Shown one piece after another: positions 25,611-35,990 of a stretch of 64,000 bases of DNA. Every line of letters starts with the position of its first letter. Within the stretch, counting starts at the first letter, position 1. The notes under the pieces were generated by a model. The model saw nothing but the letters and a program-made list of their open reading frames with translations, did no database searches and was not told the DNA's origin. Source of the stretch: Mesostigma viride (taxonomy: Eukaryota > Streptophyta > Mesostigmatophyceae > Mesostigmatales > Mesostigmataceae); NCBI GenBank assembly GCA_009746045.1, contig RPFO01000130.1, positions 2,849,368 through 2,913,367 of the forward strand, given 5' to 3'. A program made the position numbers and the translations under genes.

Positions 25611-25776
25611 ATCATGAGTTGCTTTCGGCCTGGCATGTGCGCCAGAACTGGCATATGTTCTGGCAATGCAGCTTGCTACTCTTGTTCCTTTTGTTTGCCT
25701 TTTCTTTTGTTTGGGAACTGTTCGTGCAGGGGGGTGGGATGAGGCCGCGAGTCTCTGGGCAGGGGCATTGACGTGG

Positions 25777-25878
25777 GTAGGTGTGTGTCTGGGCTAAGTC
25801 TGCAATTGTCGCTGCTGTGCTGTACTTCTGGCTGTGGCTTACGGTGCATTTGTGGCTTGGAGTAGGCGTGAGGCTAGG
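25777..25878 (+). repeat. About 105-bp spacer unit, copy 1
   Basis: Begins AGGTGTGTGTCTGGGCT and includes TACTTCTGGCTGTGGCTT and TTTGTGGCTTGGAGTAGG. It is a diverged copy of the spacers at 32,428 and 33,441, and like them leads directly into a GGGCGT array. Confidence 0.8.
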
Positions 25879-26018
25879 GTGGGCACAGGCGCGGGCGTGG
25901 GCGTGGGCGTGGGCGTGAGCGTGGGCATGGCCGCGGGCGTGGGCGTGGGCGTGGGCGTGGGCGTGGGTGTGGGCGTGGGCGTGGGCGTGGGCGTGGGCGT
26001 GGGCGTTGGCATGGGCGT
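25879..26018. repeat. GGGCGT hexanucleotide array, short
   Basis: About 23 GGGCGT units. The right flank (26,019-26,065, CATAGCATTACCCCACCACA onward to GTGTTTGAG) is the inverse of the left flank of the large array at 31,567-31,610. Confidence 0.9.
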
Positions 26019-26065
26019 GCATAGCATTACCCCACCACACTCATCGAAAATGGCTGTGTTTGAGC

Positions 26066-26439
26066 CCCCCCGGAAAATACCGGTTCCATCAACCTATGTT
26101 AACTTTGTTCGTCCGATTTCGGCCGTTTTTTCAATCGACGCACCTGGCACTGCGAGATCCACCCTACTTCAGATCTGGACTTAAATGCCTCGGAAGAAAA
26201 CGGGGGGGAAAACGGTAAAAAACGGTCAACCGACGTATAGAAACGGAAACGTGACCGGGGGTTACTGACTGACAGACCGAAGGTTACAGGGGCGGACACG
26301 TGACGGTCACAGCCGGTTACGAGCTGGGCATTACAGTGACCGAGACTCGGAGGTCGTCATCTCGATTTTTCCCGCGACACCAGAGACGAAAACGACGAAA
26401 ACACCCATGGCGGTCGAGTATCAGCTAGCGTTTTGAAAC
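26066..26439. other. No recognised gene
   Basis: Unique sequence with CCGTTTTT- and GTGACCG-rich stretches. No coding signal. Confidence 0.4.
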
Positions 26440-27464
26440 TTGCGTCACTGCAGCCGCTCGAGGTGTCAAAACGAAGCTTACATCACGGTTAATCCATGGA
26501 ATAATTTTGGAATGATAAGAGCTGTGATTGCGACGAGGGAATTGAACGGGACAAATTGTTTTTTGCAGCGCACCATTTTTTTTGCGAAAACCAGATTTCT
26601 CGGCGGTACGTGTCTAAAAGTCCTGGTTACGAGAGGAGATGAAAATCCCGGCACGATAGCTCAGATTATGCGTTACAATATCCCCGAAAACGTTAGTGTT
26701 TTCGTTTTCTGAGTTTCGCTTTTTATTCTCCGGCATTCGCCTGAATAAATATGGGGTGCGAAATCCGTCTGTTTCTTGCTTCGTACAATACATGTCTTTG
26801 TCGTCAGATAATTAGCTCTTTAGGCTATGCCCGACCTTCCTGTACTGCCCAGCCTGCGGCAATAAGCCAGCAGGACATATGGCGTGCCCAAGATTCCGCG
26901 CAAACGTCGCTAATGGTCTTCCGGATGTGCAGTAAGTGCGGTAAAAGCTGCGAAAATTCAAATTGCTTATTATGCCTGTAGAAAGCTCTTTGCGACCGTG
27001 TTTTCCAATCGAGTTCATTGTTCCTTTGACGCTAGATACAAAAGGCAAAGGGGGTCATCATTTTTTATTAGTCGGCAATGCGGTTTCGAGATGTGATGGG
27101 TCGGGCAGACGACCTCGCCACGACCCGCTGGGCTCACGCTTCGCATCTCCCGGCAGCCATAAAGAAGCGCAGATTAAGCGAGGTGAGCGAGCTAGAGGTC
27201 CCAGAGTCGTTGCTAAGGCAAGGCAGCTTCTCAAAGGGTAGAGAGCTGGATTGATAAGACTTTCTCAAGGGCATTATGCAGTGGTTATTGCCACCTTGTC
27301 CAGATATTTGCCCTTGTCTTTCTGATTTATATACTGTTTCAAAGAGGGAAAGGAGAACGTTTGCGACGTTGTTTCTCATTCATTACTATGAAGAAAATGC
27401 CTTTGCAATTGCTTACAACGAGATGGAAGCTGCCTCATGCAAATTAGCCAGGCAATGCAAGTGA
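26440..27464 (+). other. Cluster of short ORFs, uncertain
   Basis: Overlapping plus-strand ORFs at 26,440-26,712, 26,751-26,981, 26,963-27,241 and 27,276-27,464. The second ends with a compact Cys cluster (MCSKCGKSCENSNCLLCL), which could be a zinc-binding knuckle. No family was recognised, no consistent splice chain was found and codon use is AT-rich. Possibly a decayed transposon gene. Confidence 0.2.
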
Positions 27465-27499
27465 TGCAAGGTGAGGCCATGCATGGCTGATATTGCCTT

Positions 27500-28745
27500 C
27501 ATGCGTGAGTTGAGCAGGTGGCTGGCTGGGCGTGTGGCTGGCTAGGTGAGCGGGGCGTTTATGGGGGTTGCGATGGTGCGGGCATGCGAGGGCAAATGGG
27601 CGGCCTCATGCCTGGCTGGTTTGGGTGTTGGGTAGTTAGGTGGTTCGGTAATTGGGTTGTCGAGTGGTTAGGTGGTTGTGTTGCTGGGTGACTGGTCGGT
27701 TGGTTGCTTGGTTGGTTGGTTGGTTGCCCAGGAAGTCTTGTGTGGGAGGCTTAGGCTATAGATGCTTCAAGGGATGCCTAGGCGTAGGTGGGTTCAATGG
27801 CAGGTGGCTGGCTGAAAGGTGGATGCCTTGGTAAATGGCTGGCCGAGAAGCTGGGAGCACAGGCCGCTGGAAAGGGTGGCTGGCTGGCTGGCTGGTCATG
27901 GTGGGTGGATGAGTACAAGGGTGGTCGGTCATAGGTAGATGTCCAGGTGGCTGGGTGATTGATAGGCTTTGGGGACTGCGAAGTGAGTGGGTTGTTGGAT
28001 TCGTGAGTGAAACAATGGCACGGTATTGAAGGTGGTGGGTTGGTGGTTGGTTGGTTAGGGATGCGTGTGGGTGGGTGGGTTGGTGGGTAGGCCATTGGTG
28101 GTTGGTGGCTGGTGGATGTGTAGATGACTATGTGGGTGGGTGGGCGAAGGGACGGGTAGATGGACGGGTGCGCGCACAGATATGGATGCGTGGATGGGTT
28201 TATGGTTGGGACCGTCTCACCTATTGCGGGTGAAGGGCTGTGCACGTTGGGGGTGAGGTAGGTGGCTGGCTGGCTGAGAAAATGCATGTGTGGGTGGGTC
28301 AGTGGGTATAAGGGTGTGGGGGCAGTGAGTGGTTGAGTGGGTACTAGGTGCGTGGGTGGGTCAAGGGTGGGCGGCTGCATGGGTGCATATGGGGCCTGCT
28401 GGCTGGATGTTTAGGTGGTTGGGTGATTGGGTGGTTGGCTCATTGGATGGGTGAATGCCTCCTTATTACCTGATTGGTATGTGGGTTGCGCAGGTGCCTT
28501 GGTGGGTGGGTGGATGTCCAAGTGGGTTGGTAGGTGGTTGGGTGCCTAGGTGCACGCGTGGTTATAAAAGGTGGGTTAGCACGTGCGCAGCTGGCTGGGT
28601 GGGTGGGTCACTGGATGGGTGGACGGGTGGGTGGACGGGTGGGTGTCTAGGTGTACGGGCACGCGAGTGTGTGAGTAGTTGTGTGGGTGGGTGGCCAGGT
28701 GACTGCATGGGTGGGCGACTGCATGGGTGGCTCGGTGCGCACAAA
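27500..28745. repeat. Degenerate GGTT/GGTGGGTGGATGG low-complexity region
   Basis: Strand-biased GT-rich sequence of GGTTGGTT, GTGGGTGG and GGCTGGCT words over about 1.2 kb. ORFs rich in Pro/Thr/His on the opposite strand are by-products. Confidence 0.8.
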
Positions 28746-28814
28746 GTGTTAGTGATGGAGACATGGGATATCCCAATGCCGTATCATGTGAGCATACGCC
28801 CGATTTCTGGCCTG

Positions 28815-28935
28815 CGCTGGTTGTCTCCTTGATAATAATAGTGTGCTGGTTGTCTCCTTGATATGATTTCTGGCCTGCGCTGGTTGTCTCCTTGATAATA
28901 GTAATATATCTGGTTGTCTCCTTGATATAAGGCCT
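28815..28935. repeat. CTGGTTGTCTCCTTGATA tandem repeat
   Basis: Four copies of CTGGTTGTCTCCTTGATA, two preceded by GATTTCTGGCCTGCG, at 28,817-28,927. Confidence 0.85.
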
Positions 28936-28959
28936 GCATGCAATCTAAGCTCAATTACT

Positions 28960-29289
28960 AATCTGAATTGACATACATGATTCCAAGTAGTAGTTAGTGT
29001 GAGTCGCGAGTTACACTCCTGTGTCAAAGATGCTAACTAATACTGCTACCACCCATAACATCATTAAATCGGAATAGCCAATGTCCATGAACAAAAAATA
29101 AATGAATAAATATAAATGAATGTCCAGGCATAGTTGTCTCACTTCATGAATAAACGGCGATATTTTCCAAATTTAATTTTTTAATTTTAATATCAATGAC
29201 ACGGCAATTATTTTGAAAGCCAACATGAATTGAGAATGAACGGTTGTACCAATGCATGGTAATGCTAGCTGTCCGCTACTCAACCACTA
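28960..29289. other. AT-rich sequence, no gene
   Basis: AT-rich, with AAATGAATAAATATAAATGA-like stretches. Nothing recognised. Confidence 0.4.
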
Positions 29290-29508
29290 ATGGCCAACCA
29301 TGACGGTTTTACAAATGGTGATGTTAGACGCCGCAAGGCCCGCACCTTCAAAGAACAGCTAGTAGAGGACATGGGGGGCCTAGGCCTCTCCGTGATTTGG
29401 AAGAAGATGATGGACAAGGCCAAGTGGGCCCAGGTCATAGAGGATAACGAGCCCCCCCCAGTGGGGAAGCGCCCGCGTGTGCAATCTCGTGGGAGGCACG
29501 CCAGATAG
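29290..29508 (+). pseudogene. LINE-type ORF2 C-terminal remnant
   Basis: A 72-codon frame with FKEQLVEDMGGLGLSVIWKK followed by MMDKAKWAQVIED. This is the familiar tail of non-LTR retrotransposon ORF2 (dm..lgl....A.DR.kWr.lv). It is followed by a 3' region of TAGATAGATG-type repeats, a CATCCATCCATCC stretch and a (TTAA)n end at about 29,698. Only the extreme 3' end of the element is present, as usual for 5'-truncated LINE copies. Confidence 0.5.
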
Positions 29509-29700
29509 CCCCCTAGAGCAGCGTGCGGCTGCCTAGATAGATGTTGTAGTTAGAATGTTGTTAGATAGATGTAGTATGTAGCCGATGTAGATAGACTAGA
29601 CCGGTAGGACTGTTTGCACCCATCCATCCATCCATCGGGGTTAATGCTCCGTGACTCCCCAACGGGAGCACGAGTCTAATTAATTAATTAATTAATTTAC
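29509..29700 (+). repeat. LINE 3' UTR with microsatellite tail
   Basis: Contains GATGTAGATAGACTAGACCGG, (CATC)n and CGGGGTTAATGCTCCGTGAC, and ends in TTAATTAATTAATTAA. A second, diverged version of the same 3' UTR (GTAGATAGATTAGACCGGTA, then (CATC)n and CGGGGTCAGAG) lies at 29,845-29,905. Confidence 0.5.
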
Positions 29701-30368
29701 AAATGGCCTGGAAGTTCTGCTAGTCAACCATGAATAGCCTAACATTTCCACAATCACTGCATACCACCTAGCTAACTAACTAAATAATACATGAAGAGAG
29801 CTAGGGTAGAGAGCTTAGACTAGAGTTGGCTTGATGTCGTAGATAGATTAGACCGGTACGATTGTGTGTCCCCACCCATCCATCCATCGGGGTCAGAGTT
29901 CCATTATACGTAATACGCGGTTATACGCGCAGGGTCCGTATAAAGTATAATACGGTATAATACAGTATAGTACACGATCGTACGTGACCACTAGATTTGA
30001 TGGTTTTCAGGGCTGTTTCAACCATCTCACTCACTGACATGTTTGTGACACTAATAAGCATAGAATACACAGTTGGCTCACTGGCTCACTGCCCTGCATA
30101 CAAGGAACATGATTTTACTGTCGTTCAACAAAGTAATCATACACGCATGCCGCATGGAGTCTAGTATCGCTGGACCCATGATAAAACATCGCACACATGC
30201 ACGTTGAAGACACTTTAATACCATGCAAAGAAATACTCATTCATGCAATATATAGGCAAATAATGTATGAGCCAGCTGTGCATCGTGCAAGTTGCTGCCC
30301 TTTGCAGTGAAAGCATACCGGCTCTGCCTGACCCCTGCATGCCGGTTAGCCATACCATATTGCTATAC
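29701..30368. other. No recognised gene
   Basis: Includes the second LINE-like 3' end (29,845-29,905) and GTATAATACGGTATAATACA repeats near 29,935-29,980. Otherwise unremarkable. Confidence 0.4.
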
Positions 30369-30815
30369 CTACTTTTTAATAGGAAAAGAAGGGCCAAGAA
30401 ACTGGGGAACAAATCGAGCTTCTACAATGCTGCACAACCATGCCAATACCTGACTTCCAGAAGGTTTGCACAGCTTTGCTACCATCAAGTAAACAAAGAA
30501 AGCTGCAGCGATGATGTCCGCAATTCTCACAGCACAGGTCCGGTATGTGCTGCAGTCACGGTGCATTGATAAATCGGCATCAACTTGGCTCATACGAGCT
30601 ATTCTGAAGACTGCCTGAGCAGCCAAGGTAATCCACAAACTATCGTGGCGAATGGTTACACGAGCGGCCCTCTTTATGTATATAACAACCAAACCTTGAC
30701 CGACCACTGGAACCGCGGCCGTCGTGACGCTTTGCAGTTGTAAAATATTCGAAGCCTCGGATTCGTGAGTACACGATAAAGAATAGACACCTTCGCACGG
30801 GGCACCAGAAGCCAT
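30369..30815 (-). CDS. Unrecognised ORF, 148 codons
   Basis: Begins MASGAPCEGVYSLSCTHESE and contains two moderately hydrophobic stretches (VPVVGQGLVVIYI; IIAAAFFVYLMVAKL). No motif or family was recognised. It is longer than expected by chance in this AT-balanced sequence but has no supporting context. Confidence 0.2.
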   Translation of the reverse strand: MASGAPCEGVYSLSCTHESEASNILQLQSVTTAAVPVVGQGLVVIYIKRAARVTIRHDSLWITLAAQAVFRIARMSQVDADLSMHRDCSTYRTCAVRIADIIAAAFFVYLMVAKLCKPSGSQVLAWLCSIVEARFVPQFLGPSFPIKK

Positions 30816-31566
30816 ACAGTCTGCAAGCCTACACTAATACTAACAAAGACCTGAGAGCCCTACAGCTGGCCTCAATCCGTACCACTAAAGGTGCAAATGA
30901 AAGCCTGCCCCATTTTCTGACGCTTCTTAAACTGCGCATCATCGTCATGACAACCAAGGCTGCGATTCTTGATGAAATTTTAGAGTGCCTGCCGCTTCAA
31001 ATTTCGATATTCCCATAAGTTTGCTCACCTTCCAGTTAACGCTCACCTTCCTGTTAAGTAGTGTCCATATCTGACCATGTCCGAGGCAAGGGCCATCAAA
31101 TTTTGCACGCCTCCCAGCGCCTCCTAAGTATTTGCACCTTAGGAATACAGTACACACACAGTACGCCCTGTCGGCTTTGAACAAGCCATGAGGCAAGTAT
31201 TTTACTCCTTTTAGGTACCCACCGAAAGTCGTATGTGAGCACGCACGTTGCACGTTTGGCGACATTTCCCCTTGGAATATTAAAACGAGTGCCTTTTAGT
31301 CTCCACCTTCCCTGCCTGCCCTGCCACGGAGGCAGGTGGTCACTATAACTCGCGGTTCCACCGTACGGTTACGGATACGGTCCATGACAACTCCTCGTAC
31401 GGTGCGTGAAATCCCTCGTACGGGCGACAAAATTCCTTCATACGGTCCATGACAACATCCTACAGTTTCGGTTCTTTCAGTTTCCGTTACGCGATTTTAG
31501 GTACCGCGCTGTGGTTCGACGGTACTTGGGGACCGAAAAGGACTGAACCGGTCGCGAAAAATATAC
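30816..31566. other. No recognised gene
   Basis: Unique sequence with a run of CGTACGG-containing words at 31,350-31,450 (CTCGTACGG, TTCATACGGTCCATGACAAC). No coding signal. Confidence 0.4.
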
Positions 31567-33808
31567 CCTCAAACACAGCCATTTTCGATGAGTGTGGTGG
31601 GGTATTGCTATGGGCGTGGGCGTGGGCGTGGGCGTGGGCGTAGGCGTGGGCGTGGGCGTGGGCGTGGGCGTGGGCGTGGGCGTGGGCATGGGCGTGGGCA
31701 TGGGCGTGGGCGTGGGCGTGGGCGTGGGCGTGGGCGTGGGCGTGGGCGTGGGCGTGGGCGTGGGCGTGGGCGTGGGCGTGGGCGTGGGCGTGGGCGTGGG
31801 CGTGGGCGTGGGCGTGGGCGTGGGCGTGGGCGTGGGCGTGGGCGTGGGCGTGGGCGTGGGCGTGGCGTGGGCGTGGGCGTGGGCGTGGGCGTGGGCGTGG
31901 GCGTGGGCGTGGGCGTGGGCGTGGGCGTGGGCGTGGGCGTGGGCGTGGGCGTGGGCGTGGGCGTGGGCATGGGCGTGGGCGTGGGCGTGGGCGTGGGCGT
32001 GGGCGTGGGCGTGGGCGTGGGCGTGGGCGTGGGCGTGGGCGTGGGCGTGGGCGTGGGCGTGGGCGTGGGCGTGGGCGTGGGCGTGGGCGTGGGCTTGGCC
32101 GTGGGCATGGGCGTGGGCGTGGGCATGGGCGTGGGCTTGGGCGTGCGCGTGCGCGTGGGCGTGGGCGTGGGAGTGGGCGTTGAAGTGGGCGTGGGCGTGG
32201 GCGTGGGCGTGGGCGTGGGCGTGGGCGTGGGCGTGGGCGTGGGCGTGGGCGTGGGCGTGGGCGTGGGCGTGGGCGTGGGCGTGGGCGTGGGCGTGGGCGT
32301 GGGCGTGGGCGTACGTGGGCGTGGGCGTGGGCGTGGGCGGGGGCGTGGGCGTGGGCGTGGGCGTGGGCGTGGGCGTGGGCGTGGGCGTGGGCGTGGGTGT
32401 GGGCGTGGGCGTGGGCGTGGGCGTGGGTAGGTGTGTGTCTCAGCTACGTCTGCTATTGTTGCAGCTGCACTCTACTTCTGGCTGTGGCTTTGGGTATATT
32501 TGTGGCTTGGAGTAGGGGTGAGGCTAGAGTGGGCGTAGCCGCGGGCGTAGCCGCGGGCGTGGGCGTGGGCGTGGGCGTGGGCGTGGGCGTGGGTGTGGGC
32601 GTGGGCGTGGGCGTGGGCGTGGGCGTGGGCGTGGGCGTGGGCGTGGGCGTGGGCGTGGGCGTGGGCGTGGGCGTGGGCGTGGGCGTGGGCGTGGGCGTGG
32701 GCGTGGGCGTGGGCGTGGGCGTGGGCGTGGGCGTGGGCGTGGGCGTGGGCGTGGGCGTGGGCGTGGGCGTGGGCGTGGGCGTGGGCGTGGGCGTGGGCGT
32801 GGGCGTGGGCGTGGGCGTGGGCGTGGGCGTGGGCGTGGGCGTGGGCGTGGGCGTGGGCGTGGGCGTGGGCGTGGGCGTGGGCGTGGGCGTGGGCGTGGGC
32901 GTGGGCGTGGGCGTGGGCGTGGGCGTGGGCGTGGGCGTGGGCGTGGGCGTGGGCGTGGGCGTGGGCGTGGGCGTGGGCGTGGCGTGGGCGTGGGCGTGGG
33001 CGTGGGCGTGGGCGTGGGCGTGGGCGTGGGCGTGGGCGTGGGCGTGGGCGTGGGCGTGGGCGTGGGCGTGGGCGTGGGCGTGGGCGTGGGCGTGGGCGTG
33101 GGCGTGGGCTTGGCCGTGGGCATGGGCGTGGGCGTGGGCATGGGCGTGGGCTTGGGCGTGCGCGTGCGCGTGGGCGTGGGCGTGGGAGTGGGCGTTGAAG
33201 TGGGCGTGGGCGTGGGCGTGGGCGTGGGCGTGGGCGTGGGCGTGGGCGTGGGCGTGGGCGTGGGCGTGGGCGTGGGTGTGGGCGTGGGCGTGGGCGTGGG
33301 CGTACGTGGGCGTACGTGGGCGTGGGCGTGGGCGTGGGCGTGGGCGTGGGCGTGGGCGTGGGCGTGGGCGTGGGCGTGGGCGTGGGCGTGGGCGTGGGCG
33401 TGGGCGTGGGTGTGGGTGTGGGCGTGGGCGTGGGCGTGGGTAGGTGTGTGTCTCAGCTACGTCTGCTATTGTTGCAGCTGCACTCTACTTCTGGCTGTGG
33501 CTTTGGGTATATTTGTGGCTTGGAGTAGGGGTGAGGCTAGGGTGGGCGTGGGCGTGGGCGTGGGCGTGGGCGTGGGCGTGGGCGTGGGCGTGGGCGTGGG
33601 CGTGGGCGTGGGCGTGGGCGTGGGCGTGGGCGTGGGCGTGGGCGTGGGCGTGGGCGTGGGCGTGGGCGTGGGCGTGGGCGTGGGCGTGGGCGTGGGCGTG
33701 GGCGTGGGCGTGGGCGTGGGCGTGGGCGTGGGCGTGGGCGTGGGCGTGGGCGTGGGCGTGGGCGTGGGCGTGGGCATGGGCATGGGCGTGGGCATGGGCG
33801 TGAGCGTG
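31567..33808. repeat. Large GGGCGT hexanucleotide array in three blocks
   Basis: Blocks at 31,611-32,427, 32,534-33,440 and 33,542-33,808, separated by two copies of the 105-bp spacer (32,428-32,533 and 33,441-33,541). A variant cluster (GGGCTTGGCCGTGGGCATGG through GTGGGCGTTGAAGTGG) occurs at about 32,093-32,188 and 33,108-33,203, giving a duplicated unit of about 1,014 bp. The left flank 31,567-31,610 (CTCAAACACAGCCATTTTCG to GGTATTGCTAT) is the inverse of the right flank of the short array at 26,019-26,065. The Gly/Val, Ala/Trp and Arg/Gly ORFs are artefacts. Confidence 0.95.
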
Positions 33809-34095
33809 GGTGAGAATGGGCGGGGGCGGGGGCGGGGCGGGGGCGGGGCGGGGGCGGGGGCGGGGCGGGGGCGGGGGCGGGGCGGGGGCGGGGGCGGGGG
33901 CGGGGGCGGGGGCGGGGGCGTGGGCGTGGGCGGGGGGGGGCGTGGGCGGGGGCATGGGCGTGTGCATGGGCGTTGGGGGGTTAGGGGGGCTGGGGTTGGG
34001 TTTGGGTGGGTGGGTCATTGGTGCAATGTTTGGAGTTGGGGCGTGTGTGTGTGGGGGGGGGGGGGGGGGCATGGGGATTGCCATGCGCGTGCGCG
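33809..34095. repeat. GGGGGC/GGGGCG repeat and G-rich tail
   Basis: GGGGGCG units follow the GGGCGT array, then a degenerate G-rich stretch with a run of 18 G near 34,050. Confidence 0.85.
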
Positions 34096-34726
34096 TGGGC
34101 GTCCGCGTGATCCTCTGTTCGTGTACATGTTCATGCATGTGCCATGACGGCACGATGCATGTCAGATTCGTGACTTTATGGTGTGTTCCCTAGTTGCAAG
34201 TATTACTGCTAAAATTCATTGCAGCATTCCATTCCTTGCATAATGCTTGATTGCTTGCATCGGTCGATCATTCTATACTTCGATCATGACCTGAAGTGCT
34301 TAAGTATTACCAGACTCTCGCGCAGTGTCAGAATGTCCAATTTTTAGCACACATGCATGTTTGCACACCAAAGCCCTCATTCCCATGTTGATAAGGCTAA
34401 GTAAAACAATTTTTTTTGGTGCGGTGATCCACAAAATGCAGCTGTGAATGGCTCTAGGAGGTCACCAATGGTGGCCAGACCTGTTATTAAGCATTGGGAG
34501 ACGATACAGGGGCATCAATCACAGTTACAATTAGTTCAGATGTAGCTCAATTTAGTATATTATAGTATAAATGTAGTAGAAAATAGTACAGCCTAGTATA
34601 TTGTAGCATATACTAGTTCAACTACCTCCAGATGAGATCCTGGGGCTATGGGGACACTTTTTATGCAAAATTCTGAACTTGAAACAAGCAAAAAACAGGA
34701 AACTTGGAAAAACTCAAAATGTACTT
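34096..34726. other. No recognised gene; right subterminal region of the 15.3-kb element
   Basis: AT-rich, with TAGTATATTATAGTATAAAT and TAGTATATTGTAGCATATAC repeats at 34,550-34,620, then about 100 bp to the right TIR. Confidence 0.5.
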
Positions 34727-34758
34727 GTGCTGGAGTACATTCTTAACGGCTGGTAGGG

Positions 34759-35533
34759 CTGACAGGGGTTTGCTGCCGCGGCAGCAGATGAACAGCACAT
34801 GGCAAGATATGGCAAGCATAACTGGACACCATTTGCACTGTCTTCTAGACCTCTAGCTTGATTTTAAGCTAAGTTTGCAAGGGTTGCCTGAGACATGGCC
34901 AGCATGGCAGGAGCTGCCATGCTTCTTATGGAAAGCAAACACGTCTACACGGTGGGGGCCAGCTGCAGAGCACTGCACGAAGTAATATGGCCTGCCTTAC
35001 GTCACCTCGGCACTAGGCGCCGATAGGCAGCTAAAAACTGGCGATATCACAAGCAAATCGATGCCATTCTCTTTCCACCACCAGGACGCACTTACCTTTC
35101 TACACCCCTCACACCCGGGATCACTAAGCACGCATATGCGTTGGCGCTGAACGTGGCTGCATCAGAAAAGCTGTTCAAGCTCGGCGTTTTCAAGTTGTCC
35201 GGAAGCGATGCAGCCCGCTAATCTGGCCGGACAGACGCTCCATGCGTCGTCAATTGACGTATGAAAGCGACTGCAGCGGCCTCACCAGCGCTGTTCGCAT
35301 ACTTGCGCTCCCATATCTGGGGGCGCGCGCGCGTTTATTGTCCGCAACCCAGTTTTTCCTAGCTAAAAACACCCCTTCCTCTACCTATGGATTCACGACA
35401 AAAGGCTCGAATATAACCAGGGCCCCTTTAGTCACGGCTGCCCCAACATCCCCCCCCGCCGTTCCGCTAGTCTCCTTCCCAACATATCGAAGCATCGTCC
35501 TGTTGGCAGGCGCACTATCAACGCCATCTACAT
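34759..35533 (+). mobile_element. DNA element T1, copy B, right part (truncated)
   Basis: Matches 49,882-50,649 with small indels, beginning CTGACAGGGGTTTGCTGCCG. At 35,533 (GCCATCTAC) the match stops and DIRS-like ORF1 sequence begins, so the last roughly 460 bp of T1, including its right TIR, are missing here. Confidence 0.85.
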
Positions 35534-35990
35534 GGCTGCCCCACTGGTGTACCCCCATGGAGGGGCTACCCCCGTGGCGTGCGGGCCACCAGCCCACAGT
35601 GGGGCTATCCCGGGATGGGTTTGAGGGGTGTGTCCACCCGGCACTCGCAGTGCAGGGCCCAATGGGGGGTGCCCTCCTCCCAGCTGCAAGCCGGCAGTGC
35701 CCCCCCCCCCCCCCCGCACCGATCACCCCCAGTCCACCCATGACGGCGCCCATGCGGGCCATCATGGAGGGGTCCATGGCCAACAGGTGGGCCCCCGCAG
35801 CCCCTCCCTTGCCACCGCTGCGCCCCCCCCCCACAGTTGGTGCCGTGCCCCCTACCCCCTTTCCCCTGGCCCCTCCAACCACCAGGGGGGTGCCTCCCAC
35901 CACCTTCCCTCGCCCAGCAAATGGCGTGGCACCACTGCCAACAGTCTCCCCACCACCTGGGAGACCTGTGCCAGTCTCCTGAGCCGATCC
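35534..35990 (-). pseudogene. DIRS-like ORF1, Gly/Pro-rich middle part
   Basis: Near-identical to 63,548-64,000. The minus frame reads GSAQETGTGLPGGGETVGSG and on through a Gly/Pro-rich region. It is the continuation of the ORF1 N-terminus at 58,409-58,869, from which it was separated by the insertion of Copia-A at GATCC (35,986-35,990 and 58,409-58,413). Downstream it is cut by the T1 junction at 35,533. Confidence 0.8.

Larger units (their letters stand above)
19426..34758. mobile_element. 15,333-bp TIR DNA transposon with cargo
   Basis: The left end starts CCCTACCAGCCATTAAGAAT (TIR 19,426-19,457). The right end (34,727-34,758) is its inverse with one mismatch in 32. The target duplication is CTG (19,423-19,425 and 34,759-34,761). 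The flanks are contiguous in the T1 copy at 49,882-49,884, which therefore shows the empty site. A 3-bp duplication and a C-rich TIR would suit the EnSpm/CACTA group (inference). Contents: 172-bp subterminal tandem repeats, a Tudor-like protein gene, a Cys-motif ORF with a long palindrome, a LINE tail and several hexanucleotide arrays. No intact transposase was recognised; the Cys-motif ORF at 23,100-23,606 is the only candidate remnant. Confidence 0.8.

Noticed and set aside
24590-25771. Lys/Arg- and Arg/Gly-rich ORFs over TTTGCG and GGGGCA arrays
   Set aside because: By-products of hexanucleotide repeats.
31588-34193. Gly/Val, Ala/Trp, Arg/Gly and Pro/Thr ORFs over the GGGCGT arrays
   Set aside because: All frames on both strands are open simultaneously because of the hexamer; no initiation context or unique sequence.
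18861-35533. Helitron interpretation of the split T1 copy
   Set aside because: The inserted segment has TIRs and a CTG duplication, which Helitrons lack.
35242-35982. Plus-strand 246-codon ORF (and its counterpart at 50,359-50,793)
   Set aside because: It crosses the T1/DIRS junction at 35,533; the right half is the antisense of ORF1 and the left half has no motif.
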